A stretch of 64,000 bases of DNA from JAKFEE01 sp036675815 (GTDB lineage: Bacteria > Pseudomonadota > Alphaproteobacteria > Rhodospirillales > Magnetospirillaceae). Shown one piece after another: positions 10,777 through 18,727 of the stretch. Position 1 is the first letter of the stretch. Each line of letters starts with the position of its first letter. Under the pieces are notes generated by a model. The model was not told the DNA's origin. It saw nothing but the letters and a program-made list of their open reading frames with translations, and searched no databases. The stretch covers positions 62,001-126,000 of the forward strand of contig JAKFEE010000031.1 in assembly GCA_036675815.1 (NCBI GenBank). Reading direction: 5' to 3'. Made by a program: the position numbers and the translations under genes.

Positions 10777-12183
10777 CTAATTTCCGCCCAGCGCGTCGCC
10801 GAGGCGAGCCAGGCTCTCCTCGCGCCCCAGCACCTGCATCACCTCGAAGATTGGCGGCGATACCGTGCTCCCGGTCAGCGCCGCGCGCAACGGCTGCGCC
10901 AGCTTGCCCAGCTTGAGGCCTTGGGCTTCGGCCTGTTCGCGGGCCGCCGTCTCCAGCGTTTCTTGCGTCCATTCACCGGCTTCGGCGATGCGGGCGCGAT
11001 AGGCGGCAAGCACGGGCGCGGATTGGCTGTCGATCTGCTTGGCGGCCTTCTCGTCGAGGGCGAGGGGGCGCGGCAGGAAATAGAACGAGGCCGAGTCGGC
11101 CAGTTCGATCAGGGTCTTGGCGCGGTCCTTCAGGCCCCTCATGCCGGCCAGCAGGCGTTGCCGCTCCAGCGCGCCGAGTGGCCGTGCGAGTTTCTGCTCA
11201 AGGAACGGAATCGTCAGCTCGACCAGCCGCTGGTCTTCCGCTTGGCGGATGTAGTGGCCGTTGAGATTGGCGAGCTTGACGAAGTCGAAGCGTGCCGGCG
11301 AGCGCCCCACCGCCTCGAGGCCGAACCACTCGATCGCCTGATCGGTGGAGATGATCTCCTCATCGCCGTGCGACCAGCCCAGTCGCAGCAGGTAGTTGCG
11401 CATCGCTTCGGGCAGGTAGCCGAGGTCGCGATAGGCCTCGACCCCCAGCGCGCCATGTCGCTTCGACAGCTTGGCGCCGTCGGGGCCGTGGATCAGCGGG
11501 ATATGGGCGAAGGCAGGCACGCCCCAGCCGCAGGCCGCGTAAAGCTGGAACTGGCGGAAGGCATTGGTCAGGTGGTCGTCACCGCGGATGACATGGGTGA
11601 TGCCCATGTCATGATCGTCGACGACCACCGACAGCATGTAGGTCGGCGTACCGTCCGAGCGCAGCAGCACCATGTCGTCCAGCTGCTCGTTGGCGACGCG
11701 CACCGCGCCCTGCACCAGGTCGTCGATGACCGTCTCGCCGGTCTGCGGCGCCTTCAGGCGTACCACCGGCTTCACGTCTTGCGGCGCGTCCGAGGCCGGG
11801 CGGTCGCGCCACAGGCCGTTGTAGCGCATCGGCTTGCCGGCGGCGCGCTGCTCCTCGCGCATGCGCTCGAGCTCGTCCTTGCTGGCATAGCAGTGATACG
11901 CCTTACCCTCGGCCAGCAGCCGCTGCGCCACTTCCGCGTGACGGGCGGCGCGCGAGAACTGCATGACGGGCTCGCCATCCCAGTCGAGCCCCAGCCATTG
12001 CAGACCTTCGAAGATCTTGTCGATGGCGTCCGGTGTCGAGCGCTCGCGATCGGTGTCCTCGATGCGCAGGCGGAATAGCCCGCCGTTGTGCTTGGCGAAC
12101 AGCCAGTTGAACAGGGCCGTGCGTGCCCCGCCGATATGCAGGTAGCCTGTGGGTGACGGGGCGAAGCGGGTTACCACGGGCAT
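10777..12183 (-). CDS. gltX: Glutamyl-tRNA synthetase
   Basis: Charges tRNA-Glu, and in many alphaproteobacteria also tRNA-Gln for later amidation (468 aa). It is a class I synthetase with the HIGH-type motif HIGG near residues 16-19 within APSPTGYLHIGGART, and the KMSKS-type loop KLSKRHGA at about 236-243. The C-terminal anticodon-binding helical domain follows. Length is standard. The ATG at 12183 begins MPVVTRFAPSPTG, the family's usual first strand. It is divergent from comEC with about 90 bases between. Confidence 0.96.
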   Translation of the reverse strand: MPVVTRFAPSPTGYLHIGGARTALFNWLFAKHNGGLFRLRIEDTDRERSTPDAIDKIFEGLQWLGLDWDGEPVMQFSRAARHAEVAQRLLAEGKAYHCYASKDELERMREEQRAAGKPMRYNGLWRDRPASDAPQDVKPVVRLKAPQTGETVIDDLVQGAVRVANEQLDDMVLLRSDGTPTYMLSVVVDDHDMGITHVIRGDDHLTNAFRQFQLYAACGWGVPAFAHIPLIHGPDGAKLSKRHGALGVEAYRDLGYLPEAMRNYLLRLGWSHGDEEIISTDQAIEWFGLEAVGRSPARFDFVKLANLNGHYIRQAEDQRLVELTIPFLEQKLARPLGALERQRLLAGMRGLKDRAKTLIELADSASFYFLPRPLALDEKAAKQIDSQSAPVLAAYRARIAEAGEWTQETLETAAREQAEAQGLKLGKLAQPLRAALTGSTVSPPIFEVMQVLGREESLARLGDALGGN

Positions 12184-12272
12184 AGGATTTCAGCTAACCT
12201 CGACTGGCGGACTATCAGGTCGCGGCGTTGTGTAGCACATCTTTGGCGCACATGCAGCAGGGGTCTTGCCGG

Positions 12273-14375
12273 ATGCCAAGCGACCCGTGGTCCCGTCTCT
12301 TTCGCGCGTTCTGTACATGCTTCGTGGCGGAACGCGACCGTTGGCCGCTGTGGCTGCCCGTGCTGATGGGGGGCGGTGTCGGCCTGTATTTTTCGCTGCC
12401 TCACGAGCCACCGCCGTGGGTCGGATCCGCCTTCCTGGCCATGTCGCTGGCCGCCACCATGGGAACGGCGTGGCGCGGGCATCGGGCGGCGGCGATGCTG
12501 TCGGTCGCCATCGGCGCCATCGTCACGGGATTCGTCATCGTCCAGGTGGCGGCGGTGCTTGCCGCCGGCCCGGTCGTCGCCGACGACGGGCGCCCGCAGC
12601 ATCTCGAGGGGCGGGTGGTGCAGGTCGAGGCGACGGCGCGTGGGCGGCGCATCGTACTCGACCAAGTGGTCTGGGCCGGCGGCGTGCCGCCGCGCCGCGT
12701 CCGCGTGAGCATCAGCGGCAAGGCGGCTCCGCTGTTGCCGGGCCAGCGCATTGCCGTACGCGCCGTGTTGCATCCGCCACCCGAGCCGGCGCTGCCGGGC
12801 GGCTTCGACTTCGCCCGCCAAGCATGGTTCGACAGCCTCGGCGGGGTCGGCTTCGCCATCGGCACGGTGACCGTGCTCGCCTCGGCAACGCCCGGGCCGC
12901 TGGCCCGGCTGCGCTTCGCGGTTAGTGCCTGGCGCCAGGCTCTGACCGACCGCGTCACCAAGGTCATCGGCGGTGAGGAGGGAGCCGTCGCCGCCGCACT
13001 GCTCACCGGGGAACGCGCCGCCATAAGCCAGGCGACCTGGGATGCCTACCGTGATTCCGGGCTGGCGCATCTGCTGTCGATCTCGGGGTTGCACATGAGC
13101 ATGGTGGCTGGCCTGGTGTTCCTGGTGCTACGCGGAGCGTTGGCGTTGGTCCCGCCGCTTGCCCTGCGCCAACCGATCAAGAAATGGACGGCAGTGGCGG
13201 CGGTGATTGCCACCTTCCTCTATCTTCTGCTGGCGGGGGCGCCGGTGCCGACCCAACGCTCCTTCATCATGATTGCCATCGTGCTGCTGGCGGTGCTCAT
13301 CGATCGCACCGCCGTGTCGATGCGAACGGTCGCCTGGGCGGCGGTTGCGGTGCTGCTGTGGCAGCCCCAGTCCCTGGTCGGCGCCAGCTTCCAGATGTCC
13401 TTCGCCGCGGTGGTCGCCCTCGTTGCCGCCTACGAGGGGTTGGCGCCGCGGCTGGCGGCCTGGCGCGGCGAAGGCGGCGTTGCGCGGCGGGTGGGCCTGT
13501 ACGGTGCCGGCGTCGCCTTGACGACGATGATCGCCGGCGGCGCCACCACCGTCTACGCCGCCCACCATTTCAGTCGCTTCGCCACCTGGTCGGTCGCCGC
13601 CAATCTTTTGGCCGTGCCGGTCACCGGTTTCGTGGTCATGCCGTTCGGAATCCTGGGCCTGTTGCTGGTGCCGCTCGGCCTCGAGGAGTGGCCGCTACGT
13701 GTCGCCGGCTGGGGAGTCGGTGCGGTCAACGACATTGCCGCCACCGTCGCCGGCTGGCCAGGGGCGGCCATCGTGGTGCCGGCGCCGCCGGTCGCCGCCC
13801 TGGTTGCGTTCTCGCTGGGCGGCGTGTGGCTGTGTCTATGGCGAGGGCGCTGGCGCTACTGGGGCTTGCCGGTGATGGCTGCGGCTATCGCGGCCACTGC
13901 TTTGGTACGGCATCCGGATGTGCTGATCGACGGGCGCGCGGCACTGATGGCGGCGCGGGCGGCCGACGGTGGGCTGCTGCTGTCGTCGGCGCGCGGTCAG
14001 GGCATGGTCCGCTCCGCCTGGCTCGAGCGCCATGGCGCCGGACAGCCGCAGCGCCTCTTCGCCGGGGCCACGGCCGCCGACGGATTGGTGTGCGATTCGC
14101 TGGGCTGCATCTATCGCCATGGCGGAAAAACGGTGGCGTTGGTGCGGCGTCCCGAGGCCCTGGCCGAGGACTGCGGGTTGGCGGCTGCCGTGATCAGCGC
14201 CGTTCCGGTGCGGCGTGGCTGTGCGGCACCGTTGGTGGTCGACCGGTTTTCGGTGTGGCGGCATGGTGCCCACGCCCTGTGGCTGGCGCCGGATGGCATA
14301 CGCGTCGAGACCGTGCGCGGCTGGCAAGGTGAGCGGCCGTGGACGCGGCGGCCCGCGGGGCGTAAAGCGGAATGA
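12273..14375 (+). CDS. comEC: ComEC/Rec2-family DNA-uptake channel protein
   Basis: Predicted inner-membrane channel of natural transformation (700 aa). The N-terminal region with soluble OB-like DUF4131 (to about residue 200) is followed by the competence domain with many membrane helices (about 230-510), containing LLTGER and LLSISGLHMSM. The C-terminal domain (about 550-700) occupies the place of the metallo-beta-lactamase domain but lacks any HxHxDH motif, as in many alphaproteobacterial homologues. I chose the ATG at 12273 (AGGGG nine bases upstream); an upstream TTG at 12228 is in frame. No other competence gene is in the window, so function in transformation is unproven. Confidence 0.88.
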   Translation: MPSDPWSRLFRAFCTCFVAERDRWPLWLPVLMGGGVGLYFSLPHEPPPWVGSAFLAMSLAATMGTAWRGHRAAAMLSVAIGAIVTGFVIVQVAAVLAAGPVVADDGRPQHLEGRVVQVEATARGRRIVLDQVVWAGGVPPRRVRVSISGKAAPLLPGQRIAVRAVLHPPPEPALPGGFDFARQAWFDSLGGVGFAIGTVTVLASATPGPLARLRFAVSAWRQALTDRVTKVIGGEEGAVAAALLTGERAAISQATWDAYRDSGLAHLLSISGLHMSMVAGLVFLVLRGALALVPPLALRQPIKKWTAVAAVIATFLYLLLAGAPVPTQRSFIMIAIVLLAVLIDRTAVSMRTVAWAAVAVLLWQPQSLVGASFQMSFAAVVALVAAYEGLAPRLAAWRGEGGVARRVGLYGAGVALTTMIAGGATTVYAAHHFSRFATWSVAANLLAVPVTGFVVMPFGILGLLLVPLGLEEWPLRVAGWGVGAVNDIAATVAGWPGAAIVVPAPPVAALVAFSLGGVWLCLWRGRWRYWGLPVMAAAIAATALVRHPDVLIDGRAALMAARAADGGLLLSSARGQGMVRSAWLERHGAGQPQRLFAGATAADGLVCDSLGCIYRHGGKTVALVRRPEALAEDCGLAAAVISAVPVRRGCAAPLVVDRFSVWRHGAHALWLAPDGIRVETVRGWQGERPWTRRPAGRKAE

Positions 14376-14381
14376 GCTGCC

Positions 14382-14419
14382 CGGAGTGCGGAGCTCCAGC
14401 TCCGCATTGCGCGTGCGGA
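14382..14419. repeat. Palindromic repeat (family D), convergent gene ends
   Basis: CGGAG followed by the perfect 9-bp palindrome TGCGGAGCT-CC-AGCTCCGCA (14387-14406). It lies between the facing ends of comEC and lexA and could stop transcription from both sides. Related copies are at 56103-56154 and 61042-61098. Confidence 0.65.
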
Positions 14420-14439
14420 TTGGAGGTCCCACCGACGGT

Positions 14440-15159
14440 TCAGTACTGGCGCAGCAGGCCGACGAGGCGACCCTGGACCTTCACCCGGTCCGGGCCGAAG
14501 ACGCGGGTCTTGTAGTGGGCGTTGGCCGGTTCCAACGCGATCGACGATCCCTTGCGGCGCAGACGTTTGAGCGTCACCTCGCCGTCGTCGACCAAGGCGA
14601 CGACGATCTGGCCGTTTTCGGCGGTGTCACAGCAGCGGATCAGCACCGTGTCGCCATCGAGGATGCCGGCTTCGACCATCGAGTCGCCCTCAACGGTCAG
14701 GGCATAGTGTTCGCCCGGCCCCAGCATGTCGGCGGGAACGCCGATGGTCGCCAAATTGTCGCGCAAAGCCTCGATGGGCGTACCGGCGGCGATTTTTCCG
14801 TGAAGCGGCAGGGGCACCACCTCCGCCGCCTCGACCGGCGCCGCACCGGGTAGCTCCGGCCGGCCGCCACGGATGACGGTGGGGGCGAAGCCGCGTCCGG
14901 TCGAGCCGGGCTCGGCGTCGACGGGCGGCACCTCGGCCGCCACATTCTCCGGCAGCCGAAGGATCTCCAGGGCGCGGGCCCGGTGGGCCATGCGGCGAAT
15001 GAAACCGCGTTCCTCCAGGCCTGTGATCAGGCGATGGATGCCGGATTTCGACTTGAGCCCCAGCGCCTCCTTCATCTCGTCGAACGACGGTGGCACACCG
15101 GTGGACTTGAGGCGCTGGTCGATCAGAATCAGCAGCTCATACTGCTTGGGCGTAAGCAT
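14440..15159 (-). CDS. lexA: LexA SOS repressor
   Basis: Represses DNA-damage genes and self-cleaves when RecA filaments form (239 aa). The N-terminal winged helix (residues 1-65, MLTPKQYELL start) is followed by a hinge and an S24 peptidase domain. The cleavage bond is Ala125-Gly126 in HGKIAAG. The catalytic pair is Ser160 (GDSMVEAG) and Lys198 (VTLKRL). The start is the ATG at 15159; the long open frame further upstream runs through the LexA box and the Rid gene and is not coding. A LexA box lies 47 bases upstream, so it is autoregulated. Confidence 0.96.
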   Translation of the reverse strand: MLTPKQYELLILIDQRLKSTGVPPSFDEMKEALGLKSKSGIHRLITGLEERGFIRRMAHRARALEILRLPENVAAEVPPVDAEPGSTGRGFAPTVIRGGRPELPGAAPVEAAEVVPLPLHGKIAAGTPIEALRDNLATIGVPADMLGPGEHYALTVEGDSMVEAGILDGDTVLIRCCDTAENGQIVVALVDDGEVTLKRLRRKGSSIALEPANAHYKTRVFGPDRVKVQGRLVGLLRQY

Positions 15160-15205
15160 TCGACCATTCCCCAGGTCAGGAACAAACCAAAAACAAGCGG
15201 TGATT

Positions 15206-15220
15206 GTTCTAGTTTGGTTC
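15206..15220. promoter_or_regulatory. LexA box upstream of lexA
   Basis: GTTC-TAGTTTG-GTTC is an exact match to the alphaproteobacterial direct-repeat LexA box GTTC-N7-GTTC. It lies 47-61 bases upstream of the lexA start. A weaker second match, GAAC-N7-AAAC, begins at 15180. Confidence 0.85.
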
Positions 15221-15283
15221 CACGCTGTCAAGGCGCAAGGGGCAATCGCAGTTGACGCCGTGCGACTTGGGAGGATGCCGTAA

Positions 15284-15325
15284 GCGCTGCCGTCGCTCTC
15301 GCCACGTGTGCGGCGACGGCAGCGC
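15284..15325 (-). terminator. Hairpin after the Rid-family gene
   Basis: Perfect 13-bp inverted repeat GCGCTGCCGTCGC / GCGACGGCAGCGC with a 16-base loop, 7 bases past the stop of the minus-strand Rid gene. There is almost no T-run after it on the minus strand, so it may be a factor-dependent terminator or an RNA-protecting hairpin. Confidence 0.55.
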
Positions 15326-15332
15326 CGTTGGC

Positions 15333-15725
15333 TCAGTCGGGAAGGACGGCGGTGGCCTCGATCTCGACCTTGCCGCCGCGTTCGATCAGGCCCTTGATGC
15401 CGATGACCGACATCACCGGGAAATGCTTGCCGATGATCTCGCGGTAATGGGCGCCGATTTCCTTGGTGCTGCCCAGATACTCCTCGGTGTCGGTGACGAA
15501 CCAGGTCATGCGGACGATGTGCTCGGGCTTGCCGCCGGCCTGGGCGAGGACGGCGACGATGTTGCGCAAGGCTTGGCCCACCTGTCCGGCCATGTCGGCG
15601 TGCTCGAACTCCTCCTTTTGGTTCCAGCCGACCTGGCCGGCGATGAACACCAGGCGTCCCTTGGCAACGATGCCGTTGCTGTAGCCCTTGGGCCGCGGCC
15701 AGCCCGGGGGTTGCAGGATCTCCAT
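15333..15725 (-). CDS. Rid-family (YjgF/YER057c/UK114) protein lacking the deaminase Arg
   Basis: Small trimeric-fold protein (130 aa). True RidA hydrolyses reactive enamines/imines using an Arg in a P-x-R-[ST] motif. Here the same place reads FPVMSV (residues 102-107), with Met105 in place of Arg, so imine deaminase activity is unlikely. The Glu-rich last strand VEIEATAV is conserved. Known families with this change are the Rid subgroups whose members often act in catabolic pathways. It is divergent from a MarR regulator across 80 bases holding a perfect palindrome, so it is probably that regulator's target. Confidence 0.85.
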   Translation of the reverse strand: MEILQPPGWPRPKGYSNGIVAKGRLVFIAGQVGWNQKEEFEHADMAGQVGQALRNIVAVLAQAGGKPEHIVRMTWFVTDTEEYLGSTKEIGAHYREIIGKHFPVMSVIGIKGLIERGGKVEIEATAVLPD

Positions 15726-15763
15726 GACGCGTCCTCTCCTGTTGCCTTATTGCGACGGCAGAT

Positions 15764-15779
15764 AGTTTAAGCATAAACT
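15764..15779. promoter_or_regulatory. Candidate MarR operator
   Basis: Perfect inverted repeat AGTTTA-AGCA-TAAACT in the 80-base gap between the divergent Rid gene and marR. It overlaps a possible minus-10 (CATAAA) for marR, with TTGCGA (15750-15755) 16 bases upstream as a minus-35. Size and symmetry suit a MarR dimer. The assignment is inferred from position. Confidence 0.6.
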
Positions 15780-15805
15780 TTCTCGACAGTGGAGAGGGGA
15801 ATGCC

Positions 15806-16285
15806 ATGACTGATGGCGAGAGCGACGCTCTTCAGATCCGGCTGTGGCTGCGGCTTCTGGGCAGCACCAACGCCATGGAGGCGTCGTTGCGCGCCAGCCT
15901 GCAGGAACGTTTCGCCACCACCATGCCGCGATTCGACGCGCTGGCGCAGCTCAGCCGTGCCCCGGACGGCATGACCATGGGGCAGTTGTCGGAGCGCATG
16001 ATGGTGACCAAAGGCAACATCACCGGGCTGGTCGAGCGCCTGGCCGCGGACGGCTTGGTCGAGCGTCGCGTCGCGCCCGACGATCGCCGCGCCAGCATCG
16101 TGCGCCTCAGCGGCGAGGGACGGCGGCGCTTCACCGAGATGGCACCCCACATGCGGCAATGGATCGAAGATCTGTTCGCGGCGATGTCTCGCGACGAGCT
16201 CGAGGCGCTGTACCAGATGTTGGGGCGGGCGCGGCAATCGGTGCAGATCGCCAAGACGGGCCAGCCGGTTTTCGAGGAGGGCTGA
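15806..16285 (+). CDS. MarR-family transcriptional regulator
   Basis: Dimeric winged-helix regulator (159 aa). Helices at both ends form the dimer interface. The winged helix lies at about residues 50-105, with GQLSERMMVTKGNITGLVERL as the recognition region and APDDRRASIVRLS as the wing. MarR proteins usually release DNA on binding a phenolic or other organic ligand. It stands one base before nnrS, so the two are co-transcribed, and it is divergent from the Rid gene. The palindrome at 15764-15779 is the likely binding site, allowing control of both directions. Confidence 0.9.
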   Translation: MTDGESDALQIRLWLRLLGSTNAMEASLRASLQERFATTMPRFDALAQLSRAPDGMTMGQLSERMMVTKGNITGLVERLAADGLVERRVAPDDRRASIVRLSGEGRRRFTEMAPHMRQWIEDLFAAMSRDELEALYQMLGRARQSVQIAKTGQPVFEEG

Positions 16286-16286
16286 C

Positions 16287-17498
16287 ATGGCAGCCGCGGT
16301 ATGGGCCAGCGGTTTCCGGCCGTTCTATCTGGGCGGCGCCATCTACGCGCTGGTGGCCGTCGTGCTGTGGGCGGTGGGCGAGATCGGTGATGTCGGCCGC
16401 TATGGCAGCGCCGCCTGGCACGGCCATGAAATGGTGTTCGGCTTCGTCGGGGCCACCTGCGGCGGTTTCTTGCTGACGGCGCTGCCGAGTTGGGCGCACG
16501 CGGCGCCGGTGGTCGGGGCGCGCCTTGCCGTGCTCGCGGCGCTCTGGCTGGCCGGGCGCCTGGCGATGCTGCTGCCGCTGCCGCCGGTGCTGCAGGGCGC
16601 CGTCGACCTGCTGTTCCTGCCTGCCCTGCTGCTGATGCTGCTGCCGGGGGTGTGGGCGGCGGCCGACCGGCGCTATCGCCTGGTGGTGGCGATCCTGCTC
16701 GGGCTGATCGCCGGCAATGTCATCTTCCATGCCGGCTGGGTCCATCTCGGCAACATGGCGGGGCTTTACGTGCTGATGGTGCTGTTCAGCTTTGTCGGCG
16801 GGTTGCTGACGCCCATCTTCACCGAGACGGCGCTGAACCAGGACGGCTGGCCCGGGCGCATCGGTTTCGACCGCACCATCGAGGTCGTCGCGCCGCTGAG
16901 CCTCGTCGCCCTGGGGTTGGCCGATCTCGTCGGGCTGCGCCAAGCCACAGCGGGGCTGGCGCTGCTGGCGGCGGTCGTGCACGGGCTGCGGATGGCCGGC
17001 TGGCACGGCCGGATGATCCTCGACCGGCCCCTCCTGTTGGCCATGCATGTCGGCTATGCCTGGCTGGTGGCGGCGCTGCTGATGAAGGCCGTGGGGACCC
17101 TGGCCGCTGGCGCGGCCGTGTCGCCGGTCATGGTGCACGCCTTCACGCTCGGGGCGCTGAGCCTGACCAAGATCAGCCTGATGACGCGGGTGGTGCTGAA
17201 GCATACCGGCCGGCCGGTGCCGATGGGGGGGCCGATGGCCATCGGCTATTCGGCCATGGTTGCCGCCGCGGTGCTCCGCCTGCTGGCCGAGTTCACGCCG
17301 GGCCGCGGCGCGCTGCTGGCTGCGGCAGTGGTGCTGTGGTGCCTGCCGTTCGCCCTCTACCTGGCCCTGTACGGACGTCATCTGCTGGCGCCGAGCCTGC
17401 CGCGGAAAAAGAAAGCCCCCCTCCCGCGGCCGGGAGAGGGGCAGGGGCTCGGTTGGGTTGGTGAGGTTACTTCACCAGATGCCAATCGCCGCCCTTGA
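16287..17498 (+). CDS. nnrS: NnrS-family heme/copper membrane protein
   Basis: Polytopic membrane protein (403 aa, about 12 helices) of the NnrS family, which protects cells from nitric oxide damage. The family signature is present: GFRPFYL at residues 9-15 and AWHGHEMVFGF at 43-53, with His45 and His47. A GAGGAGGG ribosome site and 1-base spacing link it to marR. The normal protein ends near residue 375. The last 25 residues read through a GC-rich terminator hairpin and overlap the facing gene by 32 bases, so the natural stop may have been lost. Confidence 0.88.
   Translation: MAAAVWASGFRPFYLGGAIYALVAVVLWAVGEIGDVGRYGSAAWHGHEMVFGFVGATCGGFLLTALPSWAHAAPVVGARLAVLAALWLAGRLAMLLPLPPVLQGAVDLLFLPALLLMLLPGVWAAADRRYRLVVAILLGLIAGNVIFHAGWVHLGNMAGLYVLMVLFSFVGGLLTPIFTETALNQDGWPGRIGFDRTIEVVAPLSLVALGLADLVGLRQATAGLALLAAVVHGLRMAGWHGRMILDRPLLLAMHVGYAWLVAALLMKAVGTLAAGAAVSPVMVHAFTLGALSLTKISLMTRVVLKHTGRPVPMGGPMAIGYSAMVAAAVLRLLAEFTPGRGALLAAAVVLWCLPFALYLALYGRHLLAPSLPRKKKAPLPRPGEGQGLGWVGEVTSPDANRRP
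17416..17441 (-). terminator. Terminator for the minus-strand catabolic cluster
   Basis: Near-perfect hairpin CCCCTCCCG / CGGGAGAGGGG, followed on the minus strand by CTTTCTTTTTCC, a good intrinsic terminator for the minus-strand binding-protein gene ending at 17467. The sequence is a variant of repeat family C. It lies inside the 3' end of nnrS. Confidence 0.75.
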
Positions 17499-18618
17499 TC
17501 TCGATCATGCGCAGCGACGACAGATCGAGGCCCAGGTGGTCCTTGGGCGTCATGTTGACGATGCCGCTGGTGCCGATGTAGCCCGAGGTCTTCTCGATCT
17601 CGTCGCGCACCTTGGCCTTGTCGGTGGTGCCGGCGCGCTGGATGGCGGCCAGGGCGATCATCAGGCCGTCATAGGCGTGGCCGCCATAGGTCGACACCTC
17701 GCGCTGGAAGGCCTTTTCGGTTTCCTGCTTGAAGCTCATCGTCGCCTGCTTCTGCGGGTCGTTGGCCGGCAGCGCCTCGGCGACCAGCAGCGCCGAACCG
17801 GGCAGGCGCACGCCCTCGGTGGCGTCCGCCCCGGCGAGGCGGATGTAGTCCTTCGAGTTGACGCCATGCGACTCGTAGAAGGGCTGCTTCATGCCGATCT
17901 GGCTGTAGTTCTTGGTGACGATGGCCGCAGCCTGGCCGAAGCCGAGGTTGAACACCGCCTGGACGCCGGGGGTGTTCTTGATCTTGGTCAGCTGCGCCGT
18001 CATGTCGACGTCGGACGGGGCATAGCTCTCGTCGGCCACGATCTCGATGCCGTGCTGCGGCGCGATCTCCTTGGTGGCGGCGCTGGCCGACTTGCCGTAG
18101 CCGTCGGTGCCATAGATCAGCGCGATCTTGGTGATGCCGCGCGCCTTCATGTCCTCGAACGCCTTGGCCGAGGCCATCTTGTCGGTGTGCGGGGTCTTGA
18201 ACACCCATTTCTTGACCGGCTCGACGATGACGCCGCCGCCGGCGATCGAGATCATCGGCACCTTGGCCTCCTCGACTACCGGCACCGCCGCCATGGTGTT
18301 GCCGGTGAGCGTCGGGCCGATGATGAGATCGACATTGTCGCTCTCGATCAGGCGCTTGATCAGGGTGGCCGTCTTGTCGGCCTTGCCCTCGTCGTCATAG
18401 ACGATCAGCTCGATCTGGCGGCCGATGATGCCGCCGGCCTTGTTGATCTTGTCGACGTAGTATTTCAGCACCTTGGCCTCGGGATCGCCGAGGATCGAGG
18501 CGGGGCCGGTGACCGACAGCACCGAGCCGATCTTGATGGATTCCGCCGCGGCGGCGGCATGGGCGGACAGCGCCGCGAACGCCACGGCGGCCGCACCACT
18601 CAGCACTTTCTTGAACAT
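17467..18618 (-). CDS. ABC-type branched-chain amino acid/aromatic acid binding protein
   Basis: Periplasmic binding protein of the LivJ type (383 aa, Peripla_BP_6). A signal peptide ends near AHAAAA (about residue 24). The mature protein begins ESIKIGSVLSVTGPASILGDPE, the usual first strand and ligand loop, and continues as two Rossmann-like lobes. The ATG at 18618 has GGGGAAA upstream. No permease or ATPase genes lie next to it, so it must share a transporter encoded elsewhere or act as a sensor. It is the last gene of the catabolic cluster. Relatives bind amino acids, urea or aromatic acids; the ligand is unknown. Confidence 0.88.
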   Translation of the reverse strand: MFKKVLSGAAAVAFAALSAHAAAAAESIKIGSVLSVTGPASILGDPEAKVLKYYVDKINKAGGIIGRQIELIVYDDEGKADKTATLIKRLIESDNVDLIIGPTLTGNTMAAVPVVEEAKVPMISIAGGGVIVEPVKKWVFKTPHTDKMASAKAFEDMKARGITKIALIYGTDGYGKSASAATKEIAPQHGIEIVADESYAPSDVDMTAQLTKIKNTPGVQAVFNLGFGQAAAIVTKNYSQIGMKQPFYESHGVNSKDYIRLAGADATEGVRLPGSALLVAEALPANDPQKQATMSFKQETEKAFQREVSTYGGHAYDGLMIALAAIQRAGTTDKAKVRDEIEKTSGYIGTSGIVNMTPKDHLGLDLSSLRMIEIKGGDWHLVK

Positions 18619-18653
18619 ACGTTTCCCCTTGTCTTTGTCGTTGCCAAAGAACA

Positions 18654-18684
18654 CCCCCTCCCCCGCAGGCGAGAGAGGGGCGGG
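18654..18684. repeat. Family C palindrome
   Basis: CCCCCTCCCCCGCAGGCGAG... forms an imperfect hairpin (CCCCTC / GAGGGG arms) between the TRAP large permease and the binding-protein gene. It is a degenerate member of the CCCTCTCCCGC family and may reduce read-through. Confidence 0.5.
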
Positions 18685-18727
18685 TGCTCGGGCCAGGTTC
18701 CGCGGCAAGAAGGCGAAACCTGTCGCT

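Noticed and set aside
14440..15807. Long N-terminal extension of lexA
   Set aside because: It reads through the LexA box and the Rid gene; the LexA N-terminus MLTPKQYELL at 15159 matches the family.
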